DNA of 64,000 nt from Streptacidiphilus sp041262525 (GCF_041262525.1 NZ_JBGCCK010000001.1:372001-436000); one strand, 5' to 3'; positions 8,576 through 17,461 are shown, numbered from the stretch's first letter. Translations and numbers: made by a program. The notes: a model not told the origin generated them from the sequence alone.

Positions 8576-8594
8576 TATCTCTGTGGCAGAGATA
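8576..8594. promoter_or_regulatory. Perfect dyad upstream of MFS gene
   Basis: TATCTCTG-TGG-CAGAGATA is an exact 8-3-8 inverted repeat ending 11 bases before the MFS start codon. It overlaps a possible -10 (GATAAACT), so a bound repressor would block the promoter. A second small repeat, GTCCGC/GCGGAC, lies at 8535-8556. The close spacing leaves little room for a leader. Confidence 0.65.
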
Positions 8595-8604
8595 AACTGT
8601 CCCC

Positions 8605-10029
8605 ATGACCATCGGCGATCAGCAGCTCCCCCTCCCCGGCGTCCACCCGCGCGGGTGGGAGCTGCTGACCCGCGAGCGTCCGCGTCCGGAGTCCATACGC
8701 AACCGTCCGTGGGCCTGGCGGCTCGCCGTCGCCACCGTCTGCTTCGGCGCGTTCATGGGCCAGCTCGACGCCAGCATCGTCACGCTCACCTACCAGCCGC
8801 TCGGCGCGCAGTTCCACGCCGCGCCGGCCGCGGTCGAGTGGGTGTCGCTGGCCTACCTGCTCACCCTCGTCGCCCTGCTGGTCCCGGTCGGCCGATTCTC
8901 GGACGCCCACGGGCGCAAGCTGATGTACCTCTACGGCTTCGGCGTCTTCACCCTCGCCTCCGCCGCCTGCGGCCTCGCACCCTCCCTCCTCGCGCTCGTC
9001 GCCTTCCGCGTCGCGCAGGCGGTCGGCGCGGCGCTGATGCAGGCCAACAGCGTCGCGCTGGTCACCACCAGCGCGCCGCCCGGTCGGATGCGCAGCGCGC
9101 TCGGCATGCAGGCGGCCGGCCAGGCGATCGGGCTGGCGCTCGGGCCGACGGTCGGCGGCGCGGTCGTGGCGACGCTCGGCTGGCGCTGGGTGTTCCTGGT
9201 CAACGTGCCGGTCGGCCTGGTCGCCCTCGCCGCCGGGCATTACCTGCTGCCGCGCACCCGGCAGCGCTGCGCGGGCGCACGCGTCGACGGGATCGGCGTG
9301 CTGCTGCTCGCGCTGACCACGACCGGGCTGATGCTGGCCCTGTCGGTGGTCTCCGGCCTGGGCTGGCCGCTCTGGTCGGCCGGCCCGCTCGTGCCGGTGG
9401 CGGTGGCCGCCGGCTGGGCGCTGATGAAGCGTCAGGGGGAGTGCAGTCGGCCGCTGGTCGATCTGGCCCTGCTGCGCTCTAACGCGCGCGGGCTGCTCGG
9501 CGGGCTCAGCGGCTACCTGGTCCTCTTCGGCCCGCTGGTGCTGGTGCCGGTCGTGCTGACCCGCCAGGGGGTCGGGCTGATGACGTCCGGGCTCGTGCTG
9601 ACCGCGCTGCCGTTGGGCTTCGCCCTCGCCGCGACCGGCGCGGACCGCGTGCTGCCGCGTGCGCTCCCGGACCGCGATCGCGCCCGCCTCGGCGCGGGGA
9701 TCAGTGCCGTGGCGCTCGGCCTGCTCGTGCTGCTGCCGATGACCGCCGGGCTGCTGCCCTTCACCTTGGGGCTGCTCGGGATCGGCCTGGGCGTCTTCAC
9801 TCCCGCCAACAACACGGCCGTCATGGGTGCCTTTCCTGCGGAGTCGGCCGGTACCGGGGGCGGAATGGTCAACATGGGCCGCGGGCTGGGCACCGCGCTT
9901 GGTGTGGCCGCCGTCACCTTGATCCTGCACCTCGTCCCCGGCGCGACCGGCGAACAGGCGGCCGCCGCCGCGCTGCTGGCGTTCGCGGTGCTGATGTTCC
10001 CCGCACGGCGCCGAGCTTCCTCGTCGTAA
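8605..10029 (+). CDS. MFS drug-type exporter (DHA2/QacA-like)
   Basis: 474 aa, almost wholly membrane helices. The N-terminal cytosolic part (about 30 residues) is followed by the family's first helix with the QLDASIVTLTYQPLG motif (MFS motif D1 of the 14-helix drug exporters), then the VGRFSDAHGRKLMYL loop (motif A) and a motif-C-like helix at GQAIGLALGPTVGGA. Proton-driven efflux of a small hydrophobic compound is the family role; the substrate is unknown. The start codon lies 11 bases after a perfect dyad operator, with no clear ribosome site, so the mRNA may be leaderless. No regulator gene is next to it. Confidence 0.88.
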   Translation: MTIGDQQLPLPGVHPRGWELLTRERPRPESIRNRPWAWRLAVATVCFGAFMGQLDASIVTLTYQPLGAQFHAAPAAVEWVSLAYLLTLVALLVPVGRFSDAHGRKLMYLYGFGVFTLASAACGLAPSLLALVAFRVAQAVGAALMQANSVALVTTSAPPGRMRSALGMQAAGQAIGLALGPTVGGAVVATLGWRWVFLVNVPVGLVALAAGHYLLPRTRQRCAGARVDGIGVLLLALTTTGLMLALSVVSGLGWPLWSAGPLVPVAVAAGWALMKRQGECSRPLVDLALLRSNARGLLGGLSGYLVLFGPLVLVPVVLTRQGVGLMTSGLVLTALPLGFALAATGADRVLPRALPDRDRARLGAGISAVALGLLVLLPMTAGLLPFTLGLLGIGLGVFTPANNTAVMGAFPAESAGTGGGMVNMGRGLGTALGVAAVTLILHLVPGATGEQAAAAALLAFAVLMFPARRRASSS

Positions 10030-10067
10030 CGGATTCGTCCGGCCGCCCTTGCCGGATGATGGACCCC

Positions 10068-11945
10068 ATGAGCAGTGAGAGCAACGAGAGCAGCGAGACC
10101 CGGCACGCCGCAGCCGCCGCAGCGGCCTTCGACGCCCTTCCCGCCTGGGAGCAGCGCTTCCGCGCGGCCCGGGTGGGCCTGCCCGAGTGGGCGGAGGACG
10201 CCCCCGAGCGGTCGCTCTTCCTGTCGAACGCCACCGGCACCTACGAGATCTACGCCTGGAACCGCGCCGACGGCGCGCAGCGCCGGGTGACCGACCGCCC
10301 CAACGGCACCACCGAGGCGACGCTGACCCCCGACGGGGAGTGGATCTGGTGGTTCGACGACACCGACGGCGACGAGTTCGGCGTGTGGCGGCGCCAGCGC
10401 TTCGGCGGTCCCGAGGCCGCCGACGTGGGCGAACGTGACGCCGAGGCGGTCCCCGGGCTCGCGCCCGCGTACCCCGCCGGGCTGGCGCTGGGCCGCCACG
10501 GCGAGGCGGTCGTCGGCCGCTCCACCGACGAGGACGGCTCGACCCTGCACCTGGTCCGTCCGGACTCAGCCTCGCCGCTGGAGATCTACCGGCACCGCGA
10601 GTCCGCGGGCGTCGGCGACCTCTCGCACGACGGCACGCTGATCGCGGTCGACCACACCGAGCACGGCGACGCGATGCACTCCGCGCTGCGCGTGCTGCGG
10701 GTGGAGGGCGACACCGTCTCCGTGGCCTGCGAGCTGGACGACGCCACCGGACGGGAGGAGCCGCTGGGCCTCTCCTGCCTCGGCTTCGCCCCGCTGCCCG
10801 GCGACGCGCGGATGCTCGTCGCGCACCAGCGGCGCGGCCGCTGGGAGCCGCTGATCTGGGACACCGCGAGCGGTGCGGAGCAGGAAATCCTGCTCGACCT
10901 CCCCGGCGACGTCACCGCCGAGTGGTACCCGGATGCGACCGCGCTGCTGATCGAGCACAGCTTCCGCGCCCGCAGCGAGCTCTACCGCTACGACCTGACG
11001 ACCGGTGTGCTGACGCTGCTGGAGACCCCGCCCGGAACGGTCTCCGGCGCGTCCGCGCGTCCCGACGGCTCGGTCGAGTTCCTCTGGTCCTCCGCCGAGC
11101 AGCCGCCGGTGGTCCGCTCCACCAGCGGCGCGGTCGTGCTCGCGGCGCCCGGCCCGCAGGCGCCGTCGTCGGTGCCGGTCGAGGACGTCTGGGTGGACGG
11201 ACCGGGCGGCACGGTCCACGCCCTGGTCCAGCGCCCGGCGGGGGCCGGGACCGGACCGCTGCCCTGCGTCTTCGAGATCCACGGCGGCCCGACCTGGCAC
11301 GACTCCGACTCCTTCGCGGCGGGCCCGGCGGCCTGGGTCGACCACGGCTACGCCGTCGTCCGCGTCAACTACCGCGGTTCGACGGGCTACGGCCGCGCCT
11401 GGACGGACGCGCTGCGGCACCGCGTGGGCCTGATCGAGCTGGAGGACATCGCCGCAGTGCGGGAGTGGGCGGTCAGCAGCGGCCTCGCCGACCCCGAGCG
11501 GATCATCCTGGCGGGCGGCTCCTGGGGCGGCTACCTCACCCTCCTCGGCCTCGGCGTCCAGCCGGACGCCTGGGCGCTGGGCCTGGCGGCGGTCCCGGTC
11601 GCGGACTACGTCACGGCCTACCACGACGAGATGGAGGCCCTGAAGGCGATGGACCGCACGCTGGTCGGCGGCACGCCGGAGGAGGTCCCCGACCGGTACG
11701 CGGCGTCGTCGCCGCTGACGTACGTGGACGAGGTGACGGCCCCGGTCTACATCAGCGCGGGCGTGAACGACCCGCGTTGCCCGATCCGGCAGATCGACAA
11801 CTACGTGGCGGCACTGGAGAAGCAGGGCAAGACCCACGAGGTCTACCGCTATGACGCCGGGCACGGCTCATTGGTGGTGGAGGAGCGGATCAAGCAGCTG
11901 CGCCTGGAGCTGGACTTCGTCGCGCGGCATCTGCAGGCGAGGTAG
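10068..11945 (+). CDS. S9-family prolyl oligopeptidase-type peptidase
   Basis: 625 aa cytosolic enzyme with an N-terminal beta-propeller (about residues 40-370, with repeated strand blades) and a C-terminal alpha/beta-hydrolase domain. The catalytic triad can be read: Ser in GGSWGGY, Asp in NDPRCPI, His in DAGHGS. The oxyanion segment HGGPTWHD and VNYRGSTGYG are also standard for S9C (acylaminoacyl-peptidase-like) enzymes. ATG 10068 (MSSESNESS) is taken over the ATG 12 bases upstream because the latter has no ribosome site. The stop is followed by a palindromic repeat and a convergent gene. Confidence 0.92.
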   Translation: MSSESNESSETRHAAAAAAAFDALPAWEQRFRAARVGLPEWAEDAPERSLFLSNATGTYEIYAWNRADGAQRRVTDRPNGTTEATLTPDGEWIWWFDDTDGDEFGVWRRQRFGGPEAADVGERDAEAVPGLAPAYPAGLALGRHGEAVVGRSTDEDGSTLHLVRPDSASPLEIYRHRESAGVGDLSHDGTLIAVDHTEHGDAMHSALRVLRVEGDTVSVACELDDATGREEPLGLSCLGFAPLPGDARMLVAHQRRGRWEPLIWDTASGAEQEILLDLPGDVTAEWYPDATALLIEHSFRARSELYRYDLTTGVLTLLETPPGTVSGASARPDGSVEFLWSSAEQPPVVRSTSGAVVLAAPGPQAPSSVPVEDVWVDGPGGTVHALVQRPAGAGTGPLPCVFEIHGGPTWHDSDSFAAGPAAWVDHGYAVVRVNYRGSTGYGRAWTDALRHRVGLIELEDIAAVREWAVSSGLADPERIILAGGSWGGYLTLLGLGVQPDAWALGLAAVPVADYVTAYHDEMEALKAMDRTLVGGTPEEVPDRYAASSPLTYVDEVTAPVYISAGVNDPRCPIRQIDNYVAALEKQGKTHEVYRYDAGHGSLVVEERIKQLRLELDFVARHLQAR

Positions 11946-11946
11946 C

Positions 11947-12100
11947 TGCACTATCCAGGGGCGCGGAGCTCTGCTTGATCAACTGCACGCGCGACAAGCC
12001 ACCCGGTGCGGATGGTCCTCAACGCGCAGGGCCGTCCGCACAGGGTGGTTTCTCGCGCGTGCAGTTGATCAAGCAGAGCCTCGCGCCCCTGGGAAGTGCA
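11947..12100. repeat. Complete palindromic intergenic repeat (MITE-like)
   Basis: About 57-base imperfect terminal inverted repeats (TGCACTATCCAGGGGCGCGG... at the left; its partner ends ...CCCCTGGGAAGTGCA) around a central hairpin (GTGCGGA...TCCGCAC). It sits exactly between convergent 10068-11945 and 12114-12893 and probably serves as a two-way terminator. A truncated copy is at 5757-5859. Short GC-rich relatives of this type are common in Streptomyces intergenic DNA. Confidence 0.8.
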
Positions 12101-12113
12101 ACTTCTCGCTTGC

Positions 12114-12893
12114 CTAGGGTTCCAGGCCGAGTTCGCGGTCGCGCGCCTGCTCCACCTCGCGGCGGAAGAAGCGGAACCACATGAAGATCACGAAGCCCGC
12201 GAAGACGAACCACTGCGCGACGTAGCCCAGGTTCTGGATCGCCTGGAGGCTGATCCCGCCCCCGCCGGTGCTCGCCGGCGAGGGGGGCGGGAGGGGGGTC
12301 AGGCCTGACGTGCCCGACGCGCCGGAGTCCAGGGCGACGGAGCCGTTCCAGACGCTGTACGGCAGCAGGTTCACCAGGGTCACCGAGGAGACCATGCCGA
12401 GCTGACCGGTCGGCAGGCCGCCCGCGGAGATCACGCCCGTCGAGTCCGCGGTCTCCGCGGCCTGCATCCGAGCTGTCACGGAGACCGTGCCGGTCGGCGG
12501 CGCCGGGGCCGTCGTGGGCGTGCCAGGGAGCCAGCCGCGCACCACCGCGACGTACTCGCCCGTGCCGTCCAGCTTCATCGGGGTGAGGATCAGCGAGCCC
12601 GTCTGCCCCCGCAGCGCGCGCTGCGGGACCACGAACTGGTGCGCCGCGTCGTACGTCCCGGAGAGGGAGACCCGTCGGCCGGCGTCCGTGCCGACGCCGT
12701 TGCGGTCACCGGAGGCGATCAGCGGGGCCAGCGCCGACGGCGCCGCGTCCGCCGAAACGTGCGCCTTCTGCGGCTGACTGTGCAGCTCGTAGCGGCTCAG
12801 CTGCCAAAGGCCGAGGATGACGCAGACCGGCACGGCCACCACCGCGAGCAGGTGGATGCCCAGCCAGCGCGGGGTCAGGAGGAACCGGTACAC
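12114..12893 (-). CDS. SURF1 family cytochrome oxidase assembly protein
   Basis: 259 aa, GTG start giving MYRFLLTPRWLG. Two membrane helices near the ends (about residues 12-32 and 215-235, YVAQWFVFAGFVIFMWFRFF) enclose an extracytoplasmic domain, the SURF1 topology. Family landmarks: GxWQLxR (GLWQLSRYE), the GTYD/QFVVPQRALRGQTG strand, and VVRGWLPG. The family assists cytochrome c oxidase assembly. Convergent with the peptidase gene and separated from it by a palindromic repeat. Confidence 0.9.
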   Translation of the reverse strand: MYRFLLTPRWLGIHLLAVVAVPVCVILGLWQLSRYELHSQPQKAHVSADAAPSALAPLIASGDRNGVGTDAGRRVSLSGTYDAAHQFVVPQRALRGQTGSLILTPMKLDGTGEYVAVVRGWLPGTPTTAPAPPTGTVSVTARMQAAETADSTGVISAGGLPTGQLGMVSSVTLVNLLPYSVWNGSVALDSGASGTSGLTPLPPPSPASTGGGGISLQAIQNLGYVAQWFVFAGFVIFMWFRFFRREVEQARDRELGLEP

Positions 12894-12913
12894 CCGACTA
12901 CGGTAACCACCGG

Positions 12914-14182
12914 CTACCTCGGCGCGGCCAGCGGGTCCGTGCGGTAGATGGTCCCCGCGCAGGCGTTGGTCAGCGTCGTGGTCGCCGCCGCCGCACCGCC
13001 CGCGGCGGGGACGAGGGCGAGCTGGACGCTCGGGCCGCCCGGGGGAACGGTCCCGCCGGTGTTGGGCGAGCCGGTGACCGGCGAGCCGCTCGGGCTGTCG
13101 CTCGGCGCCACCGCCCCGCCCCCCGCCGACGCGCCTGCCGCGCCGGACGCCCCCGACGCGGCTGCGGCCGTCGAGGAGGGCGAGCCGACGGGGCTGCCCG
13201 TGGGACTGGCCGACACGCCCGACGGGCAGGCTGCCGGCACCCAGGCGAAGTCGATCACGTAGGACTGGCCGGGGGCGAGGGCCGCGACCGGATGCAGCGG
13301 GTTCGGCGGGGGCAGCGCGCCGGCCGGGTCGGCGGCGGTGTGCGGCAGCACGGCGAAGCGGGTGGCGTCCGTGCCGACAGCCGCCAGCACGTCGATCACG
13401 CCGGACCCGCTGACCTGGCAGGCGCTCGCGGAGACGTTGCTGACCGCGAAGGAGCCGTAGACGACCCCGGACGCGTCCGCCGGGGCCACGCCCGCCGCGC
13501 CCTTGCCGAGCTGGGTGCGGCTGCACTCGGGCAGTGGCCCGGAGGGCGTCAGGCTGCGCGAGGCGCCGCCGGTCGCGACGGTGGTGACGCCGCCCGAGGG
13601 CAGCGGTACCAGGACGCCGCCGGACGCCGGGCTCGGCAGCAGCGTCGCCAGGACCGAGCCGTCGGCCGTCGGGTGACCGCCGGGGACGTCGGTGCTGCCG
13701 CTCGCGCGGCTGTGGCTGCCGCCGGTGCCGGACGGGTCAGGTCCTGGCAGCTGTCCGCCGGGCTCCGTGCCCTGCGCGATGCCGATCGTGTCGGGGCTGA
13801 GCGAGTGCAGCGTGGTCAGCCCCAGCAGCACCAGCGACGCGGCGACCACGACGCCCCCGTACGCGCGCCGCCGCAGCGCACGTCGCTGGGGGACCGCGTG
13901 CCGCAGGCGTTCGAGCGAGCGCGGAGCGGGCTGCAGGCCGCCGACGGCGCCGTGCAGGCGCGCCCGCAGCGCGGCCTCGACCGGGTCCTCCTCGGGTTCG
14001 CCGATCGGACCTGCCTGGCCGGGCAGCGTCGTGGGGCGGGGCGGGAAGGGCCGGTCGAGCCAGAGCGGCGGGGTGTGCGGCGGCTCCATGGGGAGCGGCG
14101 GGGTCGCCGCCGCGGCGTCGGGCCCGATGCCCGAGCCCGGTCGCACCACGCGCAGGTAACGCGAGCGCCGGTCCGCGCTCAC
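12914..14182 (-). CDS. Single-pass membrane protein co-translated with the sigma factor; likely anti-sigma
   Basis: 422 aa. A cytosolic N-terminal part of about 105 residues rich in Pro/Arg, one membrane helix (about residues 108-126, YGGVVVAASLVLLGLTTLHS), then a long Ser/Gly/Thr/Pro-rich outer region. Its start overlaps the stop of the ECF sigma gene by 4 bases (ATGA), so it is translated with it. That position and topology are those of anti-sigma factors, but I see no zinc-binding HxxxCxxC of the ZAS type, so the role is inferred from context. The outer region holds a Cys pair (CSRTQLG and SACQVSG) within a probable beta-rich domain. Confidence 0.75.
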   Translation of the reverse strand: MSADRRSRYLRVVRPGSGIGPDAAAATPPLPMEPPHTPPLWLDRPFPPRPTTLPGQAGPIGEPEEDPVEAALRARLHGAVGGLQPAPRSLERLRHAVPQRRALRRRAYGGVVVAASLVLLGLTTLHSLSPDTIGIAQGTEPGGQLPGPDPSGTGGSHSRASGSTDVPGGHPTADGSVLATLLPSPASGGVLVPLPSGGVTTVATGGASRSLTPSGPLPECSRTQLGKGAAGVAPADASGVVYGSFAVSNVSASACQVSGSGVIDVLAAVGTDATRFAVLPHTAADPAGALPPPNPLHPVAALAPGQSYVIDFAWVPAACPSGVSASPTGSPVGSPSSTAAAASGASGAAGASAGGGAVAPSDSPSGSPVTGSPNTGGTVPPGGPSVQLALVPAAGGAAAATTTLTNACAGTIYRTDPLAAPR

Positions 14183-14883
14183 AACTGCCTCCCCTCCGCG
14201 CCGAAGCCCGTGCCGGTCCCCGTGTTGGTGCCCTTGCCGTTGCCGCCGCCGTTGCTGGCGCTGCTCTGCCCGTTGCCGCTGCTCTGCGCGCCGCTGCCTT
14301 CGCTGTCCATGGTGATCCGGAGCGCGGCCAGCCCGCGTGATCCGTAGGCCTTGACGGAGCCTACGGAGATTCCCAGCGCGTCCGCGACCTGAGCCTCTGT
14401 CATGTCGGAGAAGTAGCGCAGCACCAGCACCTCGCGCTGGCGTCGCTGCAGTCCGCGCAGGGCCATGATCAGCTCGTCCCGCTCCAGCGCGTCGTACGCG
14501 CCCTCCTCGGCGCTGGCCATGTCGGGCATCGGCTTCTGCAGCAGCCGCAGGCCGATGATCCGGCGGCGCAGCGTCGACCGGGACAGGTTCACCACCGTCT
14601 GGCGCAGGTAGGCCAGCGTCTTGTCCGGGTCACGCAGCCGCCGTCGGGCCGAGTGGACCCGGATGAAGGCCTCCTGGACCACGTCCTCGCAGGACGCCGC
14701 GTCGTCCAGCAGCAGCGCGGCCAGGCGCAGCAGGGAGCCGTAATGGGCCTGGTAGGTCTGGGTGAGGTGGTCCACGCTGGCGCCGACGGCTGCGGGCGCG
14801 GCGGCGTCGGCCGCCGCGGTGAAGGGCGTGAAAGGCGCCGTCATCGGAAGCACCAGGCTCTGTGGCACGCCAGTTGGACGCAT
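14179..14883 (-). CDS. ECF sigma factor (SigE-like group)
   Basis: 234 aa from ATG 14883, with GGGGCGGG just upstream; ATG 14844 is an alternative. Sigma region 2 is clear (LLRLAALLLDD ... CEDVVQEAFIRVHSARRRL), as is region 4 (LQRRQREVLVLRYFSDMTEAQVADALGISVGSVKAYGSRG). The Ser/Gly/Asn-rich tail (about 40 residues) is unusual and low-complexity. It directs RNA polymerase to a small regulon; the 4-base overlap with 12914-14182 suggests that membrane protein controls it. Confidence 0.9.
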   Translation of the reverse strand: MRPTGVPQSLVLPMTAPFTPFTAAADAAAPAAVGASVDHLTQTYQAHYGSLLRLAALLLDDAASCEDVVQEAFIRVHSARRRLRDPDKTLAYLRQTVVNLSRSTLRRRIIGLRLLQKPMPDMASAEEGAYDALERDELIMALRGLQRRQREVLVLRYFSDMTEAQVADALGISVGSVKAYGSRGLAALRITMDSEGSGAQSSGNGQSSASNGGGNGKGTNTGTGTGFGAEGRQL

Positions 14884-15068
14884 GACCCGCCCCGAGGGTT
14901 GTACGTCACCCGGCCCCTCCGTGACACCGTGTTCAGGGACACTACGGTACGGGGCGGTCAAGCGGTGCGGAAGCCGGATCGGCGGTCTGCACGAACTCCC
15001 CTTATTCGGGCGGATTCGGTGTGTTCACGTCAGGCCGGTCCATTCTTCCCACGCGTCTCCCCACGCGC

Positions 15069-16145
15069 TCACTCCTGCGCGACGAGCTCGGCGATCTGCA
15101 CGCAGTTGAGCGCGGCGCCCTTGCGCAGGTTGTCCCCGCAGAGGAAGAGCTCCATCGCGTGCGGGTCGTCCAGCGAGCGGCGCACCCGGCCGACCCAGGT
15201 CGGGTCGGAGCCGACCACGTCGGCCGGGGTCGGGAACTCGCCCTTCACCGGGTCGTCGTAGATCACGACGCCGGGCGAGGAGTCGAGGATCTCGTGCACC
15301 CGCGCCACGTCCGGCTCGCGCTCGAAGACCGCGTGCACGGTGAGCGAGTGGCCGCTGACGACGGGGACGCGCAGGCAGGTCGCCGAGATCGGCAGCTCGG
15401 GCAGGCCGAGGATCTTGCGGGTCTCGTTGCGCAGGCCGAGCTCCTCGCTCGACCAGCCGTCCTCGACCGCGTCCCCGGCCCAGGGCAGCAGGTTGAGCGC
15501 GAGCGGCGCCTCGAAGGGGTCGTCGTCCTGCTCCGAGACGGCCCGGCGCAGGTCGCCGGTGCGGCTGCCGACCAGCGGGTCGGCAGCCACCTCGACGGTC
15601 TGCCTGCGCAGCGTGTCGATGCCGATCCGGCCGCGTCCCGAGGCGGCGAGCGCCGCCGTGACGACCAGCTCGCGCAGCTCGAACTCGGCGTGCAGCGCGG
15701 CCAGGGCGACCGTCAGCACCAGCGTCGCGCAGCGCGGCGCGGCGACGATGCCGATGCGGCGCATCCGCGCGGCGGAGGGGTTGATCTCGGGGACGACCAG
15801 CGGCACGTCCGGGTGCAGCCGGAACGCGGCGGAGCCGTCCACGGCGACCGCGCCCGCCTCCACGGCGAGCGGGGCCCAGACCCTGACGATCTCCTCGGGT
15901 GCCTCGAACAGCGCCACGTCGACGCCGTCGAAGCAGCCGGGCTCCAGGGCGCGGACCGTCTCGGTCCGTCCCAGCAGCGGCAGTTCGGTGCCCGCGGCGT
16001 CGGCGGAGGCGAACAGGCGGACCTCGCCCCAGACGTCCGCACGGGTGGCGAGCAGCTCCACCAGTACCCGTCCCACGGCGCCGGTGGCGCCGATGACGGC
16101 CAGGGTGGGACGTGCACGGCCCGTGCGGGCGTCCGGCAGGCTCAT
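15069..16145 (-). CDS. Aspartate-semialdehyde dehydrogenase-like protein with altered active site
   Basis: 358 aa, overlapping lysC by 4 bases (16142-16145). Overall it is clearly of the Asd family: N-terminal GATGAVG nucleotide loop, VPEINPSAARM, RNETRKILGLPELP, RVPVVSGHSLTVH with the basic His, and the C-terminal CGDNLRKGAALN. Two catalytic segments differ, however. The usual N(P)NC(S/T)T around the nucleophile reads APRCATL, keeping Cys but losing the Asn, and the usual SYQAVSGAG reads TAALAASGRG, losing the conserved Gln. Asd normally turns aspartyl phosphate into aspartate semialdehyde for Lys, Thr and Met synthesis; with these changes it may be weak, inactive or repurposed. No frameshift is present, and the rest of the frame looks under selection. 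Confidence 0.85.
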   Translation of the reverse strand: MSLPDARTGRARPTLAVIGATGAVGRVLVELLATRADVWGEVRLFASADAAGTELPLLGRTETVRALEPGCFDGVDVALFEAPEEIVRVWAPLAVEAGAVAVDGSAAFRLHPDVPLVVPEINPSAARMRRIGIVAAPRCATLVLTVALAALHAEFELRELVVTAALAASGRGRIGIDTLRRQTVEVAADPLVGSRTGDLRRAVSEQDDDPFEAPLALNLLPWAGDAVEDGWSSEELGLRNETRKILGLPELPISATCLRVPVVSGHSLTVHAVFEREPDVARVHEILDSSPGVVIYDDPVKGEFPTPADVVGSDPTWVGRVRRSLDDPHAMELFLCGDNLRKGAALNCVQIAELVAQE

Positions 16146-17461
16146 CGGCCGGTGCCCCCGTAGACGACGGCTTCGTCGCTCTCGCTGTCCAGGCCGAAGG
16201 CGGTGTGCACCGCCTGCACGGCCGCGGTGACGTCCTCGGCGCGGGTCACCACGGAGATGCGGATCTCGGAGGTGGAGATCAGCTCGATGTTGACTCCGGA
16301 GGCGGAGAGCGCCTCGAAGAAGGTCGCCGTCACGCCAGGGTGCGAGCGCATGCCGGCGCCGACCAGCGAGATCTTGCCGATCTGGTCGTCGTAGCGCAGC
16401 GTCTCGAAGCCGATGGACTCCTGGACCTTCTCCAGCGCCTCGATGGCCTTGCGGCCCTCGTTCTTGGGCGCGGTGAAGGAGATGTCGGTCAGCCCGGTCG
16501 ACGCGGCGGAGACGTTCTGGACCACCATGTCGATGTTGATCTCGGCGTCCGCGACCGCACGGAAGATACGGGCGGCCTCGCCCGGCTTGTCCGGGACGCC
16601 GACGACCGTGACCTTCGCCTCGGAGGTGTCGTGGGCCACGCCGGAGATGATGGCCTGCTCCATGTCGGATTCGCCCCCTTCGGGCTTGGTCTGCGAATTC
16701 TCGGGCTGCGAATTCAGGGAAACGCGCGGCTTGTTGGAGACCCAGGTGCCGGTCAGTCCCGAGAAGGACGAACGGACGTGGATCGGCATGTCGTAGCGGC
16801 GCGCGTACTCGACACAGCGGGCGAGCAGCACCTTGGAGCCGGACGACGCTAGCTCCAGCATGTCGTCGAAGCCGATCCAGTCGATCTTGCGGGCCTTCTT
16901 CACCACGCGCGGGTCGGCGGTGAAGACGCCGTCCACGTCGGTGTAGATCTCGCAGCACTCGGCGTCCAGCGCGGCGGCGAGCGCGACGGCGGTGGTGTCC
17001 GAACCGCCGCGGCCGAGCGTGGTGATGTCCTTGGTGTCCTGGGAGACGCCCTGGAAACCGGCCACGATCGCGATGTTGCCGCCGTCGAGTGCGACGCGGA
17101 TGCGGCCCGGCGTCACGTCGATGATGCGGGCCTTGTTGTGGACGGAGTCGGTGATCACGCCGGCCTGGCTGCCGGTGAACGACTGCGCCTCGTGGCCGAG
17201 GTTTTTGATCGCCATCGCCAGCAGGGCCATGGAGATGCGCTCTCCGGAGGTCAGCAGCATGTCGAGCTCGCGGCCCGCCGGGAACGGCGACACCTGCTCC
17301 GCGAGATCGATGAGCTCGTCCGTCGTGTCACCCATCGCGGACACCACGACGACGACCTCATGGCCGGCCTTCTTGGTGTCGACGATTCGCCGGGCGACCC
17401 GCTTGATGCCCTCGGCATCCGCTACGGATGAGCCGCCGTACTTCTGCACGACAAGGCCCAC
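16142..17461 (-). CDS. lysC: Aspartate kinase
   Basis: 439 aa, first enzyme of the aspartate pathway (aspartate + ATP to aspartyl phosphate). The kinase domain begins MGLVVQKYGGSSVAD and includes the LLTSGERISMALLA and RGGSDTTAVALAAAL segments; two ACT regulatory repeats fill the last 170 residues (KVTVVGVPDKPGEAARIF and ISLVGAGMRSHPGV), the site of Lys/Thr feedback. GTG 17461 is selected because GAGGAG lies 6-7 bases upstream. A linker of about 20 residues (SLNSQPENSQTKPEGGESD) precedes an internal start that would give a separate regulatory subunit. Operon with the asd-like gene. Confidence 0.94.
   Translation of the reverse strand: MGLVVQKYGGSSVADAEGIKRVARRIVDTKKAGHEVVVVVSAMGDTTDELIDLAEQVSPFPAGRELDMLLTSGERISMALLAMAIKNLGHEAQSFTGSQAGVITDSVHNKARIIDVTPGRIRVALDGGNIAIVAGFQGVSQDTKDITTLGRGGSDTTAVALAAALDAECCEIYTDVDGVFTADPRVVKKARKIDWIGFDDMLELASSGSKVLLARCVEYARRYDMPIHVRSSFSGLTGTWVSNKPRVSLNSQPENSQTKPEGGESDMEQAIISGVAHDTSEAKVTVVGVPDKPGEAARIFRAVADAEINIDMVVQNVSAASTGLTDISFTAPKNEGRKAIEALEKVQESIGFETLRYDDQIGKISLVGAGMRSHPGVTATFFEALSASGVNIELISTSEIRISVVTRAEDVTAAVQAVHTAFGLDSESDEAVVYGGTGR
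16661..16681 (-). promoter_or_regulatory. Internal ribosome site and start for LysC beta subunit
   Basis: On the minus strand AAGGGGG precedes an in-frame ATG (16663) by 10 bases. Translation from it gives a 173-aa ACT-domain polypeptide, the same arrangement known for actinobacterial aspartokinase (alpha and beta subunits from one gene in Corynebacterium). Confidence 0.6.
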
